In this document: one piece after another, positions 22,066-43,169 of the stretch
Layout: every line of letters starts with the position of its first letter
Numbering within the stretch: position 1 is the stretch's first letter
DNA from: Pegoplata infirma
Taxonomy: Eukaryota; Arthropoda; Insecta; Diptera; Anthomyiidae
Assembly (NCBI GenBank): GCA_963921195.1
Contig: OY992536.1
Location: 181,730,995 to 181,794,994 of the forward strand
Length of the DNA: 64,000 bases
Direction: 5' to 3'
The notes under the pieces: generated by a model
Database searches by the model: none
What the model was told of the DNA's origin: nothing
What the model saw: the letters and a program-made list of their open reading frames with translations, nothing else
Made by a program: the position numbers and the translations under genes

Positions 22066-22736
22066 ATGGAAAATAATGTCAAAGGTGAGTACTTTAATGA
22101 TAAATAGTGAAATGTTGGTGAACTCATCTATTAGATCGATTTTATTGGAAAAATTAAAGTGACCTTAAGATGAACTTATTGAAGTATGAATTGGAATTTT
22201 ATTTTGACTTTAAAAAAAATGATAGCATATGTTAGCTATAAAACCATAAAAGTTCTCTAGGACAATCAATTACCTTCCGAATTTAAAAAATTTCAAGGTC
22301 GGATATGTGCAAACTTTTTTTTTATACCCATTTTTCCAGGTGACTACCGAGTGCCAAATTCAGAGTTATTTAATACATGGCGAGAGAAATAAAGCAGAGG
22401 TGGATAAGGAGCCGCTATTTCTGACCATTTCTTTTCATAGAATATTTTGTTCAAATATAAATATGAAAAGGATTAAAAGTTGTAGGAGTTTGAAAATTTT
22501 TGAAAGACAGCATGCTGTTTGTCTTAAAGGCAATACTTGGCTAAAAAAAACTTGAAACGCAGCCTGCCTCCACTAAATCGAAACCTGGGCGACCGCAATT
22601 AACTTTTTTGTCAAAATCTGCGAGAACAAAAATACGAGTTACAGCAGAAATCTCTAAAGATCTAAATAGGGAAGTTGAGCCCCTAGCTTTTGCATCATCT
22701 ACGGCTGCCCGTAGTGGCATTTTGAAATGTAGTTGA
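22066..22736 (+). pseudogene. Decayed N-terminus of a transposase-like protein, spliced
   Basis: An ATG at 22066 begins MENNVK. A consensus donor (GTGAGT, 22085) and an acceptor after 'tttttccag' (22339) join it in frame to GDYRVPNSELFNTWREK, then a stop. Reading in other frames continues with KAEVDKEPLFL, SLKIFERQHAVC and KGNTWLKK. A final open segment (22559-22736) reads TQPASTKSKPGRPQLTF, then SARTKIRVTAEISK, to a TGA. A 'KPGRP..F..S.RTK' motif after a 'WL' segment is one I recall from N-terminal regions of invertebrate transposon proteins; I have not verified it. The frame is broken by at least two shifts and the catalytic domain is absent, so it cannot make an active enzyme. Confidence 0.5.
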
Positions 22737-22854
22737 CGACTTGGAACTCAAAAATAAAATTTTTGAATAAAATCCTTATTAAAAAGTAGATTTGTTTGAC
22801 ACTTCTTAACATTGTTAAAATAAATTTCTACTGTTATCTTCGAAAGTTAGTGTA

Positions 22855-23013
22855 CACTCAAAAAAAAAAATATTGTAAAAACAGTTTAGAAAACCATATA
22901 ATCTATCAAGGATCTAAAAAATCTTAGATGCGGCAACTTATAACCCGGGAACCCTGTTTGGAACTAATTATTAGGTAATTTTTTAGGTAACTTTACTAAT
23001 TTTTTTTTGAGTG
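22855..23013. mobile_element. Small TA-target MITE (CACTCAAAA ends), copy 2
   Basis: This 159-bp element has CACTCAAAA and TTTTGAGTG ends, flanked by TA (22853-22854, 23014-23015). It is much shorter than the ~620-810 bp relatives and shares only the ends with them. It is nested in the Transib-like element T2. Confidence 0.6.
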
Positions 23014-23432
23014 TATGAAAACCTTTAAGAGTCACTCCCTCCCTCTAAAGAGTCTTCCAAAAGTCAAATAAAAAAAATCAGTCAAATCGGTCCAGCCGTT
23101 TGGCTGTAAATAATTTTGGCCAAAAAAAGGGTAAAATTTCCTATAGTGCACTGGACCGATTGAGCTGAAATTTAATACCAGACCCGGGGAACGCCAAAGA
23201 TATTTGCCAAGCTTCAGTAGTCTCATTATTGTCTTTCGAAAGTTATCGTGTTTTTTATCTCGTAAATTCGCGAAACACCCTTGCCGAAATTTACTCTTTT
23301 GCTCATAACTTTTGAACCACTGGACCGATTTGGCTGGATTGCAATACCAACCTGACCAGGTAAATGACAAACATATATGCCAAACTTCAGTAGCCTCTGT
23401 AAAGTCTTTCAAAAGTTAGCGTGTTTTCTACG

Positions 23433-34254
<10,822 letters not shown>

Positions 34255-34390
34255 CATCGCTAGATCGACTTAAAATCGATCGAGGATCATAAATATATAT
34301 ACTTTATGGGGTCCTAGACCAATATTTCGAGGTGTTACAAATGGAATGACAAACTTATATATACCCTCTATCACTAGAGTGGAGGGTATA

Positions 34391-35368
34391 AAAAATTGTC
34401 AAACAAAAAAATGCTAATCTATTGCACATATCTGTCAGATCTCGAATTCAGTCACAATTTTCTGTCTCTGTTATTTTTCAGATCTTATTTATATTGTTCT
34501 AAAAATCTCTTCAAATAATGATTATAGAAATTTGAAATCCAGTGAGTAAAAATTCGGACAAATGCGCTTTTAAGACAATTTTGAATACACCGTCCGACAG
34601 CCAATATTAAACAAAAACTGGATGACGTATTAAAGTAGAGATCAAATGGAGCAAAACTGCATTTACAGTTTTCATTTCGTGATCCTGTTTCCTTTTAAAA
34701 TGACCTTAAAGATCTTAAAGATATATTTTATAAAATATTTTTTAAATATATGTACTTGTCCTAGGATGAGACTGGTGGTAGCAAATAAAAGAGGAGGATC
34801 TCCCCTAATTATAAGAGGGTAAAAAAATTTAATGTGATTCTTTTTCGATCTTCTAAAATGTTCACAAAATAATATAGAGAAAAACAATTTGCGAAAATAC
34901 TTGTTTACATTTTTTACAAAAAATTGAGTTATTTTTTAATTGACGCAATTAAAAAATTTACTCAAAAACTTAAAAAAAAATTAGTAAATAATTGAATACA
35001 AATTTAATAATATTTTTTTATTCTCTGTGTTTTTTAATTCACATTTAGTTTATAGTTTTTTGTGAATGTATTTGAAAGTTTGAAATCATCTTTATGAAAT
35101 TTTCCTCTGTCTTTAAGACATAAATATATTTGGAAAAGTTTAAAAAAACATTTTTTGGAAAAAATGTGAAACTTAGAAAAAAAAAAAAATAAATTGATAA
35201 ATTTTGAGCAACTATTTACTTGACACAATTAAAATCTTACTTGAAAAAAGGAAAAACTTTAAGTAAAGTTTTAATTGTGTCAATTAAAAATTTACTCAAA
35301 TTTTTTAGTAAATTTTTTTTTTAATTTTACAAATTCTGATTAATTTATAAAAAAAATAAAAATAAAAA
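34391..35368. other. AT-rich DNA with a family-G repeat
   Basis: Positions 34920-35330 contain 'attgacgcaattaaaaaa', 'tttatgaaattttcctctg', 'gacataaatatatttgg' and, inverted, 'gtgtcaattaaaaattt'. The same sequence occurs at 51465-51985 and 59460-59810. 34391-34919 shows nothing I can assign. Confidence 0.5.
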
Positions 35369-35721
35369 TAGCAAACGAATCTAATGACAATTCGTTTGCG
35401 CACCAGAATAAACATTCTCAAAATATAATATTTGAAAGGTCGAATAAAACAATTTTTATTTTTTAATCAGAATTTGAACATAATGGTTGGCACGCCCTAA
35501 TATGGTATTATTACACTCACAACAACAAATAACATATTGTTGTAGTCCAATGGACTATCATATGTAAAACTGTTGTAAATATTTTTGTTGGTTATTGACA
35601 ATCGTTGCCTTACTAGTATAGCACAATTTCTTCGTCTTCTAATTCCCATTGTGTATAAAGTCGAATATGTATTAATATTTTAGTTTGTGCGCAACCGATT
35701 TGTCATTAGACTCGTTTGCTA
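35369..35721. mobile_element. Short TIR element (TAGCAAACGA ends)
   Basis: The first 35 bp (TAGCAAACGA, then TCTAATGACAA and TTGCGCAC) recur inverted at 35687-35721 with four mismatches. The left copy also contains a self-complementary GCAAACGAAT/ATTCGTTTGC. No convincing TSD is visible and there is no ORF, so the superfamily is unassigned. Confidence 0.55.
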
Positions 35722-37468
35722 CTTTGAAGTAAATCGTTTTTATTTTTGCTGAATATTCTTGACAATGGAATCTGACAAATTCCGAAACACGTGTCGATTA
35801 AGTCTTACAAAAATGACCAACATAAATAAATTTAAAACAGAAAAATAATTTTCTTGAAAATTATGCTATAAGAATATCATGGTTTTAATTAGTAAAGAAA
35901 ATAATGACCTCGAGCCAGAATAAACCTCTCCAAAATATATTAAAAGTTTACTCAATACTATTAAATCGTTTACTGGTGCAAAATTGAGTAATTTTTCACT
36001 ATATAATATTAAAAATTTACTCAATTTTTTTTTCTGTGTTGGTCATAAGAACTTTGATTTCCTTAACTAATGGCCTTATAAACTTAAAATTTCGATGAAA
36101 ATTTTGATTCTAAGGGGCCAAAAAGAAGATACAAATGGAAAATTTATATGGACTTTTGTCATTAACTATTAACGCCTGTGATATTTTACTAATTTCGCAA
36201 TAACATTTTTATTTGTAAACTAGGTGGTACCTGTGAATGTAGATATGTTAAGGGAACCATAATGAGTAATTCTGCAAAGGCACAGCGCAAATAGTCTCAT
36301 TATCTCATGGTAAGGAACGTGCAAAGTTGAAAAATGTAAAAAAATCGCTTGATACTCTCATGAAATTTTTCGTTCAAAGTTCCATATTGTTGGGTGCGTT
36401 AAGGCTATTGCTCCAAATTTAATACCGTTTAATCAGTAGACTTTGGCAATTATTTGGTGTAGGTTCAGTGGATGTGCCATCAATAAGAAAAAAATTACAT
36501 GGACCTAAATCTTTGATACCATTTTTTTTCAATTTTCAATTTTTCGAGGTTTTTTGATTGTAGCTTTTGGTGCAAACTGTAATTTTAAAATTCAAATACA
36601 CATGGTAAAATCCTTTGTAAATATGCACAATCTGAGACTGATTCGAGTGATGTGCTCGTAATGGTTACGAAGCTGCAGCTCTCCAAAGATGGGAAGAAAA
36701 AACGTGAATTTTTTAAAAAGTCTGTTTTTTGCGAGGCACACTCCCAGTTTTATTCCGAATGGTTCCGAATGCTTTGTGAACTTTATAATTTACCATTTCC
36801 CACTTGATTTACAAACGCACGCAAAAAATATTCAATTGCAAAAATTTTATGAACTTTTTAAATTTTTTTGCAAAATTTCGATATTTTAGTTTTGCATTAT
36901 TTGACAGCCAAATGTGCATGGCTGAAAGTTGAACATGTAGAAACAATGGTATGTGCAAATATAATAAATCATGGAAAGCAACATTGATCAAAAGTTAATA
37001 TTGGCGAATTCCGCGGTGTATTTCAGTTTTCACTTTTTTGTAAGGCACATCCAGGCCGCTTATAGAAATTGGTCGGTGAAAGGCGCGTTTGGTAGTCTTT
37101 TTAATTCTCTATCTTCAATTAATTCGCACCCGAAAAAATTTAACGTTTAAGCGGTTTTTCAATGGTTTTAAATTTTTGATACCTTTAAATTTAATGGTTA
37201 TATAAAATCTTACATTACTTAAATAGAGTAGAAAAGAAATGTATTTTGATAGATTTTGACATGTCTTATTCAAATAATATTTCAAAATTAGTCCATTGAT
37301 TTTTGCAGTCGCGAAAATCGCGAAAAATCGCTAAAATTTTTTATAACCTTGTTAAAATTAGTAATAACGTTAAAATATTTCGTAATAACCTTAATATTAT
37401 CATTATTAATCATACTTTGAATAGTTTCAATATTCAGCGAAGGACAACACTGTAAAATCAGACATTTA
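35722..37468. other. Unassigned AT-rich DNA with a family-G end at 35940-36045
   Basis: A family-G terminal fragment ('gcaaaattgagtaattttt', 'ttttttttctgtgttgg') lies at 35980-36045. The rest shows short frames only, with no splice sites or repeated text to support a gene. Confidence 0.4.
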
Positions 37469-37716
37469 CCCCCCTATTCTAGAAAAAATTGTCATTATAA
37501 CAATTTGTTATAGAATTTTGTATTTTGATTTCTCGCGATATTAATAATTTTTATTGATTCAAAAAATGTGTAAATACATAAATACAATTTGGCAAAGGCT
37601 TTGTCATGGAAAATGTTTTGCAAAATTCGATAATTGTGAAGATACTTATATAGAAAATTTGCCTTGTTATAGTTTTGTCATTTATTATAGATGACATTTT
37701 TCTTAGAATAGGGGGG
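37469..37716. mobile_element. Harbinger-like MITE, 248 bp
   Basis: Ends CCCCCCTATTCTAGAAAAA and, inverted, CCCCCCTATTCTAAGAAAAA are flanked by TTA (37466-37468, 37717-37719). ATTGTCAT and ATGACAtt continue the inverted repeat. A 3-bp TWA-type target fits PIF/Harbinger. Confidence 0.65.
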
Positions 37717-38155
37717 TTAATATTAAAAAAAAAAAATCAAAATTATTAAATTTTTTTTTTCAAAAATGTTCCCTTTAAACCACTGCTGTTTCTTACCTAT
37801 TAGAGATAGAATAATGGGGTTAACTAAGAATTTGTTGAGATTTTGTTAATGCATTTGGTATTATTTTTCTAAAAAAAATAAAACCGCTGGAAACGTTTTT
37901 ATTTCCAAAATATTGGAAAATGTGCCGAAAAAAATTGGTTAAATGCAAATATCTCGATATTTAGCAAAGATTTTATGCATGTTATAATATGTATTTTAGC
38001 TCTGGGTAAGCATACTTAATACAAAATGGTACGTTTGGTTAACTTCGAATAAAAAATGTAATTTTGACAATTTTTTTAAAAATTTTAACTTTAAACCGCC
38101 ATAGTTTTGGGTGCGATCGCTCAAATTAATGCACGCGGACGGATTTGAATTACTT
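37717..38155. other. Unassigned AT-rich DNA
   Basis: No ORF, repeat boundary or RNA gene is supported here. Confidence 0.4.
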
Positions 38156-38345
38156 ACCCGGCTAAAAATAAATGTGTATGTTCATATATGCTTATATATA
38201 AATCTTTATATGATCATATATGAAATATATGGAAACATATATGTGACCATATATGCAAGAAACGATTCCATATATGTGGCCGTATATAAAATATATGCCA
38301 TATATGATATCATATATGGAAACATATATGTTATCATAAAATGTT
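38156..38345. repeat. CATATATG-rich segment with ACCCGGCTAAAAAT start
   Basis: ACCCGGCTAAAAAT at 38156-38169 resembles the terminus of the foldback at 5210, and its exact reverse complement occurs at 44221-44234. The body is built from CATATATG words like the 5210 element. No matching right end lies nearby, so either this is truncated or the two ends at 38156 and 44234 belong to one ~6-kb element. Confidence 0.45.
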
Positions 38346-38527
38346 AAATTTTAGTGCATGTGTATGAAAATATCAACCGGAATTACAAAATAAAAGTTCT
38401 GTACGATTGAAATTATATTTTATTACCATATTTATATCTTAATACCGATTCGTATCAATAATTTAAAAAATGTTGTTTCCTAGTTGCAAAATATTCTGAT
38501 TAAAAAAGTTACTTTTACATAAAGAAA

Positions 38528-38675
38528 ATGGAAAAGGTAAGTTTTTATTCAAATTTTAAATGAATTTAGAATTTTAAAATCATATGTATTATTTTTTTTC
38601 CAGTTCATCGTCATAACAAGTATAAGCGTGGGCATTTTATTCCAAAACAAGATCATATTCAAAATGAGTAAATGA
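38528..38675 (+). CDS. Possible two-exon micro-gene with signal-peptide-like product
   Basis: An ATG at 38528 (exon to 38536, MEK) is followed by a consensus donor, GTAAGT. A 67-bp intron ends in 'tattttttttccag' at 38603. The second exon reads FIVITSISVGILFQNKIIFK and ends at a TGA (38673-38675), 26 codons in all. The hydrophobic stretch FIVITSISVGILF resembles a signal peptide, and the short intron is typical of flies. The product is very short, so this is either a broken secreted-peptide gene or chance. A stronger candidate of the same design lies 1.2 kb downstream. Confidence 0.25.
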
Positions 38676-38717
38676 ACATATGTCGCAAATACAATAATAT
38701 AGAGTGCTTTGATGTTA

Positions 38718-39235
38718 AAGAAAATTAAACTACGCAGCTTCGTTAATCTCGTGCAACTTCGTGGAGAGGGCATATGCACCACCATTATGTTTTCACTGCG
38801 ATTGCAATACTGCAAACTATTTTGAAATCCCTTAATGTCGCCATAATAAATTGGAAATGATAGATCGTATAAGCAGTTTTGAGGCCGAGTAACGTTAAGC
38901 TCACTCAACTTGGAGAAGAGGACATATGCACCACCAGAAATGTTATCACTACAATTCCAACACTATAAATTATTTTGAAATCCCTTACTGTAGCAAATTG
39001 GAAATGGAAAGAAAGTATGTATAAGAAGTTTGAAGGCCGAGTTATTAGAAAATTTAACCATGCGGAGGTACGTTAAGCTCGCTTAACTTGGAGCAGAGGG
39101 TATATGCACGACCATAACGTTATCACTACGGTTCCAACACTACAAACTATTTTGAAATCGCTTACTATCGCCATAGCAAATCGAAATGAAAAGAACGTAT
39201 CAGTTTTAAGGTTAAGTAACGATTTGAGAAGGACA
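38718..39235. repeat. ~165-bp tandem repeat, three copies
   Basis: The phrase '(c/a/t)atatgcac(c/g)acca' recurs at about 38770, 38932 and 39101. Each is preceded by 'cgttaagctc(a/g)ct(t)aacttgg'-like text and followed by 'actattttgaaatc(c/g)ctta' and 'aaattggaaatg'. The copies are 70-80% alike by eye. No frame stays open across all three. Confidence 0.6.
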
Positions 39236-39298
39236 ACGTTTTTATACAATTACAAGAAAGCTGTCTATAAGCGAAAGTGACAACCTGGCACATTGTCA

Positions 39299-39412
39299 CC
39301 ATGTTGTAAGTAGAAATAGTTATTATTCCTGTCCTTCAAATATCCTTACAAACATGATGTAAGTAGAACTAGTTTTTATCCCTATCCTTCAAATATTCTT
39401 ACAAACATAACC
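39299..39412. repeat. ~60-bp direct repeat, two copies
   Basis: The phrase '(c/g)atgttgtaagtagaa(a/c)tagtt', then 'cctatccttcaaatattcttacaaaca', occurs twice, about 58 bp apart, directly downstream of the ~165-bp repeats. Confidence 0.55.
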
Positions 39413-39720
39413 CAGCAAGATAAAATGCATACTACTAAATATATTGCTTTTTATCGAAGTCTTAAGTAATTATTTGCTTGCTTTGAATTTTGATGCATGC
39501 ATTTAGTAGTAGCAAGTTCTTTTTTGCTGGAATAAAAAAAGAAATGTGTAATAATTTTTAATATTTTTTCAGATGGATTTCTGAAAGACAATATATTTTT
39601 CCTTAAAAAGCATTCCATAGTCTTTAGCATCCAATGGCTTAAGCATCCCATGGTCTTAACAAAATACACTCCAACATGTATGTATGTAACTAGCAGAATC
39701 TAGCCAATCTTTAAAGGTAC

Positions 39721-40004
39721 ATGGTTGCTTCGTTAAATGACATCCGTGTTATCATTATCCTATTAGCAGCAAATGCTATCGTTGGTAATACTATACAATA
39801 AAAATTCTAGAAATATCTTAAATATTACTACTAATATTATTTTATTTCCTTTTTTTAGATTTTGAAAAAGATTTTAAAAAAGAGGCTTATACCATAACAA
39901 AAACGCCAAGTCTGAAGATAATCGGAATTAACACTAAAACAAGCAAACACAAAGGAAATCAATGTTCCTTTAATAAGCCCTTTGTTCGCATCTTACGTAA
40001 TTGA
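39721..40004 (+). CDS. Candidate small secreted peptide gene, two exons (39721-39784, 39859-40004)
   Basis: Exon 1 starts at an ATG in a reasonable context (GGTACATGG) and encodes MVASLNDIRVIIILLAANAIV, a clear signal peptide: short polar start, a hydrophobic VIIILLA core and a small-residue ANA site. A GTAATA donor (39785) and an acceptor after a T-rich tract ('cctttttttag', ending 39858) define a 74-bp intron, a typical fly size. The junction codon G|AT keeps the frame. Exon 2 reads DFEKDFKKEAYTITKTPSLK, is rich in K, contains one Cys (QCSFNKPF) and ends FVRILRN-stop at 40004. The predicted precursor is 69 aa, about 48 aa after cleavage. I recognise no family; a secreted peptide hormone, accessory-gland or effector peptide is possible. 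No clear TATA box or AATAAA was seen. Confidence 0.5.
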
Positions 40005-40319
40005 TATCAATTGAAAAACTTGATATATAAGATCTTTTATGTTTAATTTATTTTGTTGACTATCAAAATGTATTCTCATATCTATAAGTTAAATTATTTA
40101 TTTTTATATGGTCACCAAAAATGCAAACGATAGTAACTAAAAAATTAAAATCATCAAACTAAAGGGTTTCATTAAAAGATATGAAAACAACAAAATTAAT
40201 AAAAAAATATTTTTAATTTTAAATTATACTTATGTACACCGTCTGCAATTCTGGTGAATATATACATAATAATCTATTACATATAGTGAAAAAAAAAATA
40301 AAAAATATGAAAAAGAATG
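40005..40319. other. AT-rich downstream DNA
   Basis: No feature is recognised. A polyadenylation signal for the gene upstream could not be pinpointed. Confidence 0.4.
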
Positions 40320-40545
40320 TAAAACAAATTGAAAATAACATCATATATGATCCCATATATGATTCAATATATTATCCAATATATGATTCAATATATGATC
40401 TAATATATGATCACATATATTGGATCATATATGATCGTGTCTTATATAAGCGCCAATTTTGGAATATGGTCATATATGAGACCATATTTGATACTATATA
40501 TGATACTGTATATGGTCTCATATATGATATCATATATGATAATAC
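40320..40545. repeat. CATATATG/ATATATGAT-rich segment
   Basis: Dense 'catatatgat' and 'tatatgatc' words make up an imperfect palindromic array, similar in style to 5225-5560 and 38170-38340. The open frames through it (tyrosine/isoleucine/aspartate-rich) are repeat by-products. Confidence 0.6.
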
Positions 40546-41695
40546 TAGCTTACCATCCCGGTACTTCGTTACCGGTTGTATTGAATACCGGATAATATAA
40601 GGATCATTATTACTCTATCGATTTAAAAAAAAATCCTCTACAGAGTTTTTGTTTTATTTACTTGTGGACGTTTAAGTCTTTCATAAAATAATATTTTAAT
40701 GAAAAATTTTAACAATAAAATTTTAATAACTTCGCTGGTACGTCATCATGCTCGTTTCGGTGAAAAAATATATTGATAATTTTTGAGCCCTTATATCGGG
40801 TTGTAAGATTTTGAGTGAATAAATATTTCAGTGAAAAAAAAAATGGAATAAAAATAAGTTTGAGTGGAAAAACATATAAAGAGAACAAATATGGAGTCAA
40901 AAAAGTTAAATACGTAAAATTTAAGTAAAAAGTATCAATCCATATTGTTCCCAGCTCTATTCCACTTCTTTCCCCGTTCTATTCCATTTCATTTCCAATT
41001 CCATCTCCTTTCGTTCCATGTAAGTTTCATTTCTCTCCGTATAATATGCGTTAAAAAAATAAAAAGTTCTATTGTCTTTATATTGTAGATATGAAAAGTA
41101 CCATTTTACTCCACTGTTACCAGGTACACCTTTTTACCCTAAAATTTTAAAATATGTCCTTGTATTGGGTGTTATTTCTGCGGCTTTTAGTTCAATAGCT
41201 AGATATCTCAAAATAACCATTTGCCCCCTTTTCCCCGTAAAATTATATTTTCCAAAAACTTTTTTTTTGTGCTAGGTGATCTTTTATTTAAAACATCAAG
41301 TTTGTGAACCATTATTTCAAGAAATATAAGAATAACCAAATTTGTACTTTTTATCCCCTTTACGATCGGTCGCGACCCTTAGAAACAGAATTTCCAAAAA
41401 ATAACTTTTTAAAGCATTCAAAATTTCAGTGCCTAGGACAATTACGTAATGAAATATAAAAAGTATCAAAAAACACTTTTTTACAGCTCTAGAAACAGAA
41501 TTTTTTGAAAATACTTTAGCAGAATGTTTTTTTCACCAAGTCCCCTATATTCCAAAATTCAAGCTTCAACGGTCATTATTATAGGAACCAAAAAAAAGTA
41601 CCAAAAGTACACTTTCTTACCCCCGTTAGAAACGAAATTTCCAAAAAGTACCTCTTCCAGAAGGTTTTTTTCTTTACCGAAAAATCCTACATTCC

Positions 41696-43168
41696 TTTTT
41701 ATAAAAGGTACTTTTTATAAAAGGTACTTTTTATAAAAGGTACTTTTTATAAAAGGTACTTTTTATAAAATGTACTTTTTATTAAAGGTACTTTTCATAA
41801 AAGGTACTTTTTATAAAAGGTACTTTTTATAAAAGGTACTTTTTATAAAAGGTACTTTTTATAAAAGGTACTTTTTATAAAAGGTACTTTTTATAAAAGG
41901 TACTTTTTATAAAAGGTACTTTTTATAAAAGGTACTTTTTATAAAAGGTACTTTTTATAAAAGGTACTTTTTATAAAAGGTACTTTTTATAAAAGGTACT
42001 TTTTATAAAAGGTACTTTTTATAAAAGGTACTTTTTATAAAAGGTACTTTTTATAAAAGGTACTTTTTATAAAAGGTACTTTTTATAAAAGGTACTTTTT
42101 ATAAAAGGTACTTTTTATAAAAGGTACTTTTTATAAAAGGTACTTTTTATAAAAGGTACTTTTTATAAAAGGTACTTTTTATAAAAGGTACTTTTTATAA
42201 AAGGTACTTTTTATAAAAGGTACTTTTTATAAAAGGTACTTTTTATAAAAGGTACTTTTTATAAAAGGTACTTTTTATAAAAGGTACTTTTTATAAAAGG
42301 TACTTTTTATAAAAGGTACTTTTTATAAAAGGTACTTTTTATAAAAGGTACTTTTTATAAAAGGTACTTTTTATAAAAGGTACTTTTTATAAAAGGTACT
42401 TTTTATAACCTTTTATAAAAGGTACTTTTTATAAAAGGTACTTTTTATAAAAGGTACTTTTTATAAAAGGTACTTTTTATAAAAGGTACTTTTTATAAAA
42501 GGTACTTGATATAAGAGGTACTTTTTATAAAAGGTACTTTTTATAAAAGGTACTTTTTATAAAAGGTACTTTTTATAAAAGGTACTTTTTATAAAAGGTA
42601 CTTTTTATAAAAGGTACTTTTTATAAAAGGTACTTTTTATAAAAGGTACTTTTTATAAAAGGTACTTTTTATAAAAGGTACTTTTTATAAAAGGTACTTT
42701 TTATAAAAGGTACTTTTTATAAAAGGTACTTTTTATAAAAGGTACTTTTTATAAAAGGTACTTTTTATAAAAGGTACTTTTTATAAAAGGTACTTTTTAT
42801 AAAAGGTACTTTTTATAAAAGGTACTTTTTATAAAAGGTACTTTTTATAAAAGGTACTTTTTATAAAAGGTACTTTTTATAAAAGGTACTTTTTATAAAA
42901 GGTACTTTTTATAAAAGGTACTTTTTATAAAAGGTACTTTTTATAAAAGGTACTTTTTATAAAAGGTACTTTTTATAAAAGGTACTTTTTATAAAAGGTA
43001 CTTTTTATAAAAGGTACTTTTTATAAAAGGTACTTTTTATAAAAGGTACTTTTTATAAAAGGTACTTTTTATAAAAGGTACTTTTTATAAAAGGTACTTT
43101 TTATAAAAGGTACTTTTTATAAAAGGTACTTTGTATAAAATGTACTTTTTATAAAAGGTACTTTTTTT
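41696..43168. repeat. 16-bp satellite, ~92 copies (GGTACTTTTTATAAAA)
   Basis: The unit repeats in register across ~1.47 kb. Variants cluster at the edges (41771-41806, 43133-43142) with two internal exceptions (around 42408 and 42507). The unit is nearly self-complementary (GTAC plus TTTTATAAAA). Similar 'tataaaaagtaccaaaagtac' text flanks it, so it probably grew from the host repeat itself. Confidence 0.95.
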
Positions 43169-43169
43169 A

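Larger units (their letters stand above)
21794..23148. mobile_element. Transib-like DNA transposon, defective (T2)
   Basis: Perfect 20-bp inverted termini, CACTATAGGAAATTTTACCC, are flanked by a perfect 5-bp TSD, CACTG (21789-21793, 23149-23153). GGCCAAAA recurs ~33 bp (left) and ~27 bp (right) from each end. A CACTATAG terminus plus 5-bp TSD fits Transib. The interior carries a broken, intron-containing ORF (22066-22736) and a small MITE (22855-23013). It is inserted at the same mini-me nucleotides as T1. Confidence 0.65.

Noticed and set aside
38111..40595. Tyrosine/isoleucine-rich ORFs (YDPIYDSIY-type)
   Set aside because: Direct readings of CATATATG/ATATATGAT word arrays; low-complexity by-products.
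41696..43168. A CRISPR-like array
   Set aside because: The 16-bp units are directly contiguous with no unique spacers, and the genome is eukaryotic. It is a satellite.
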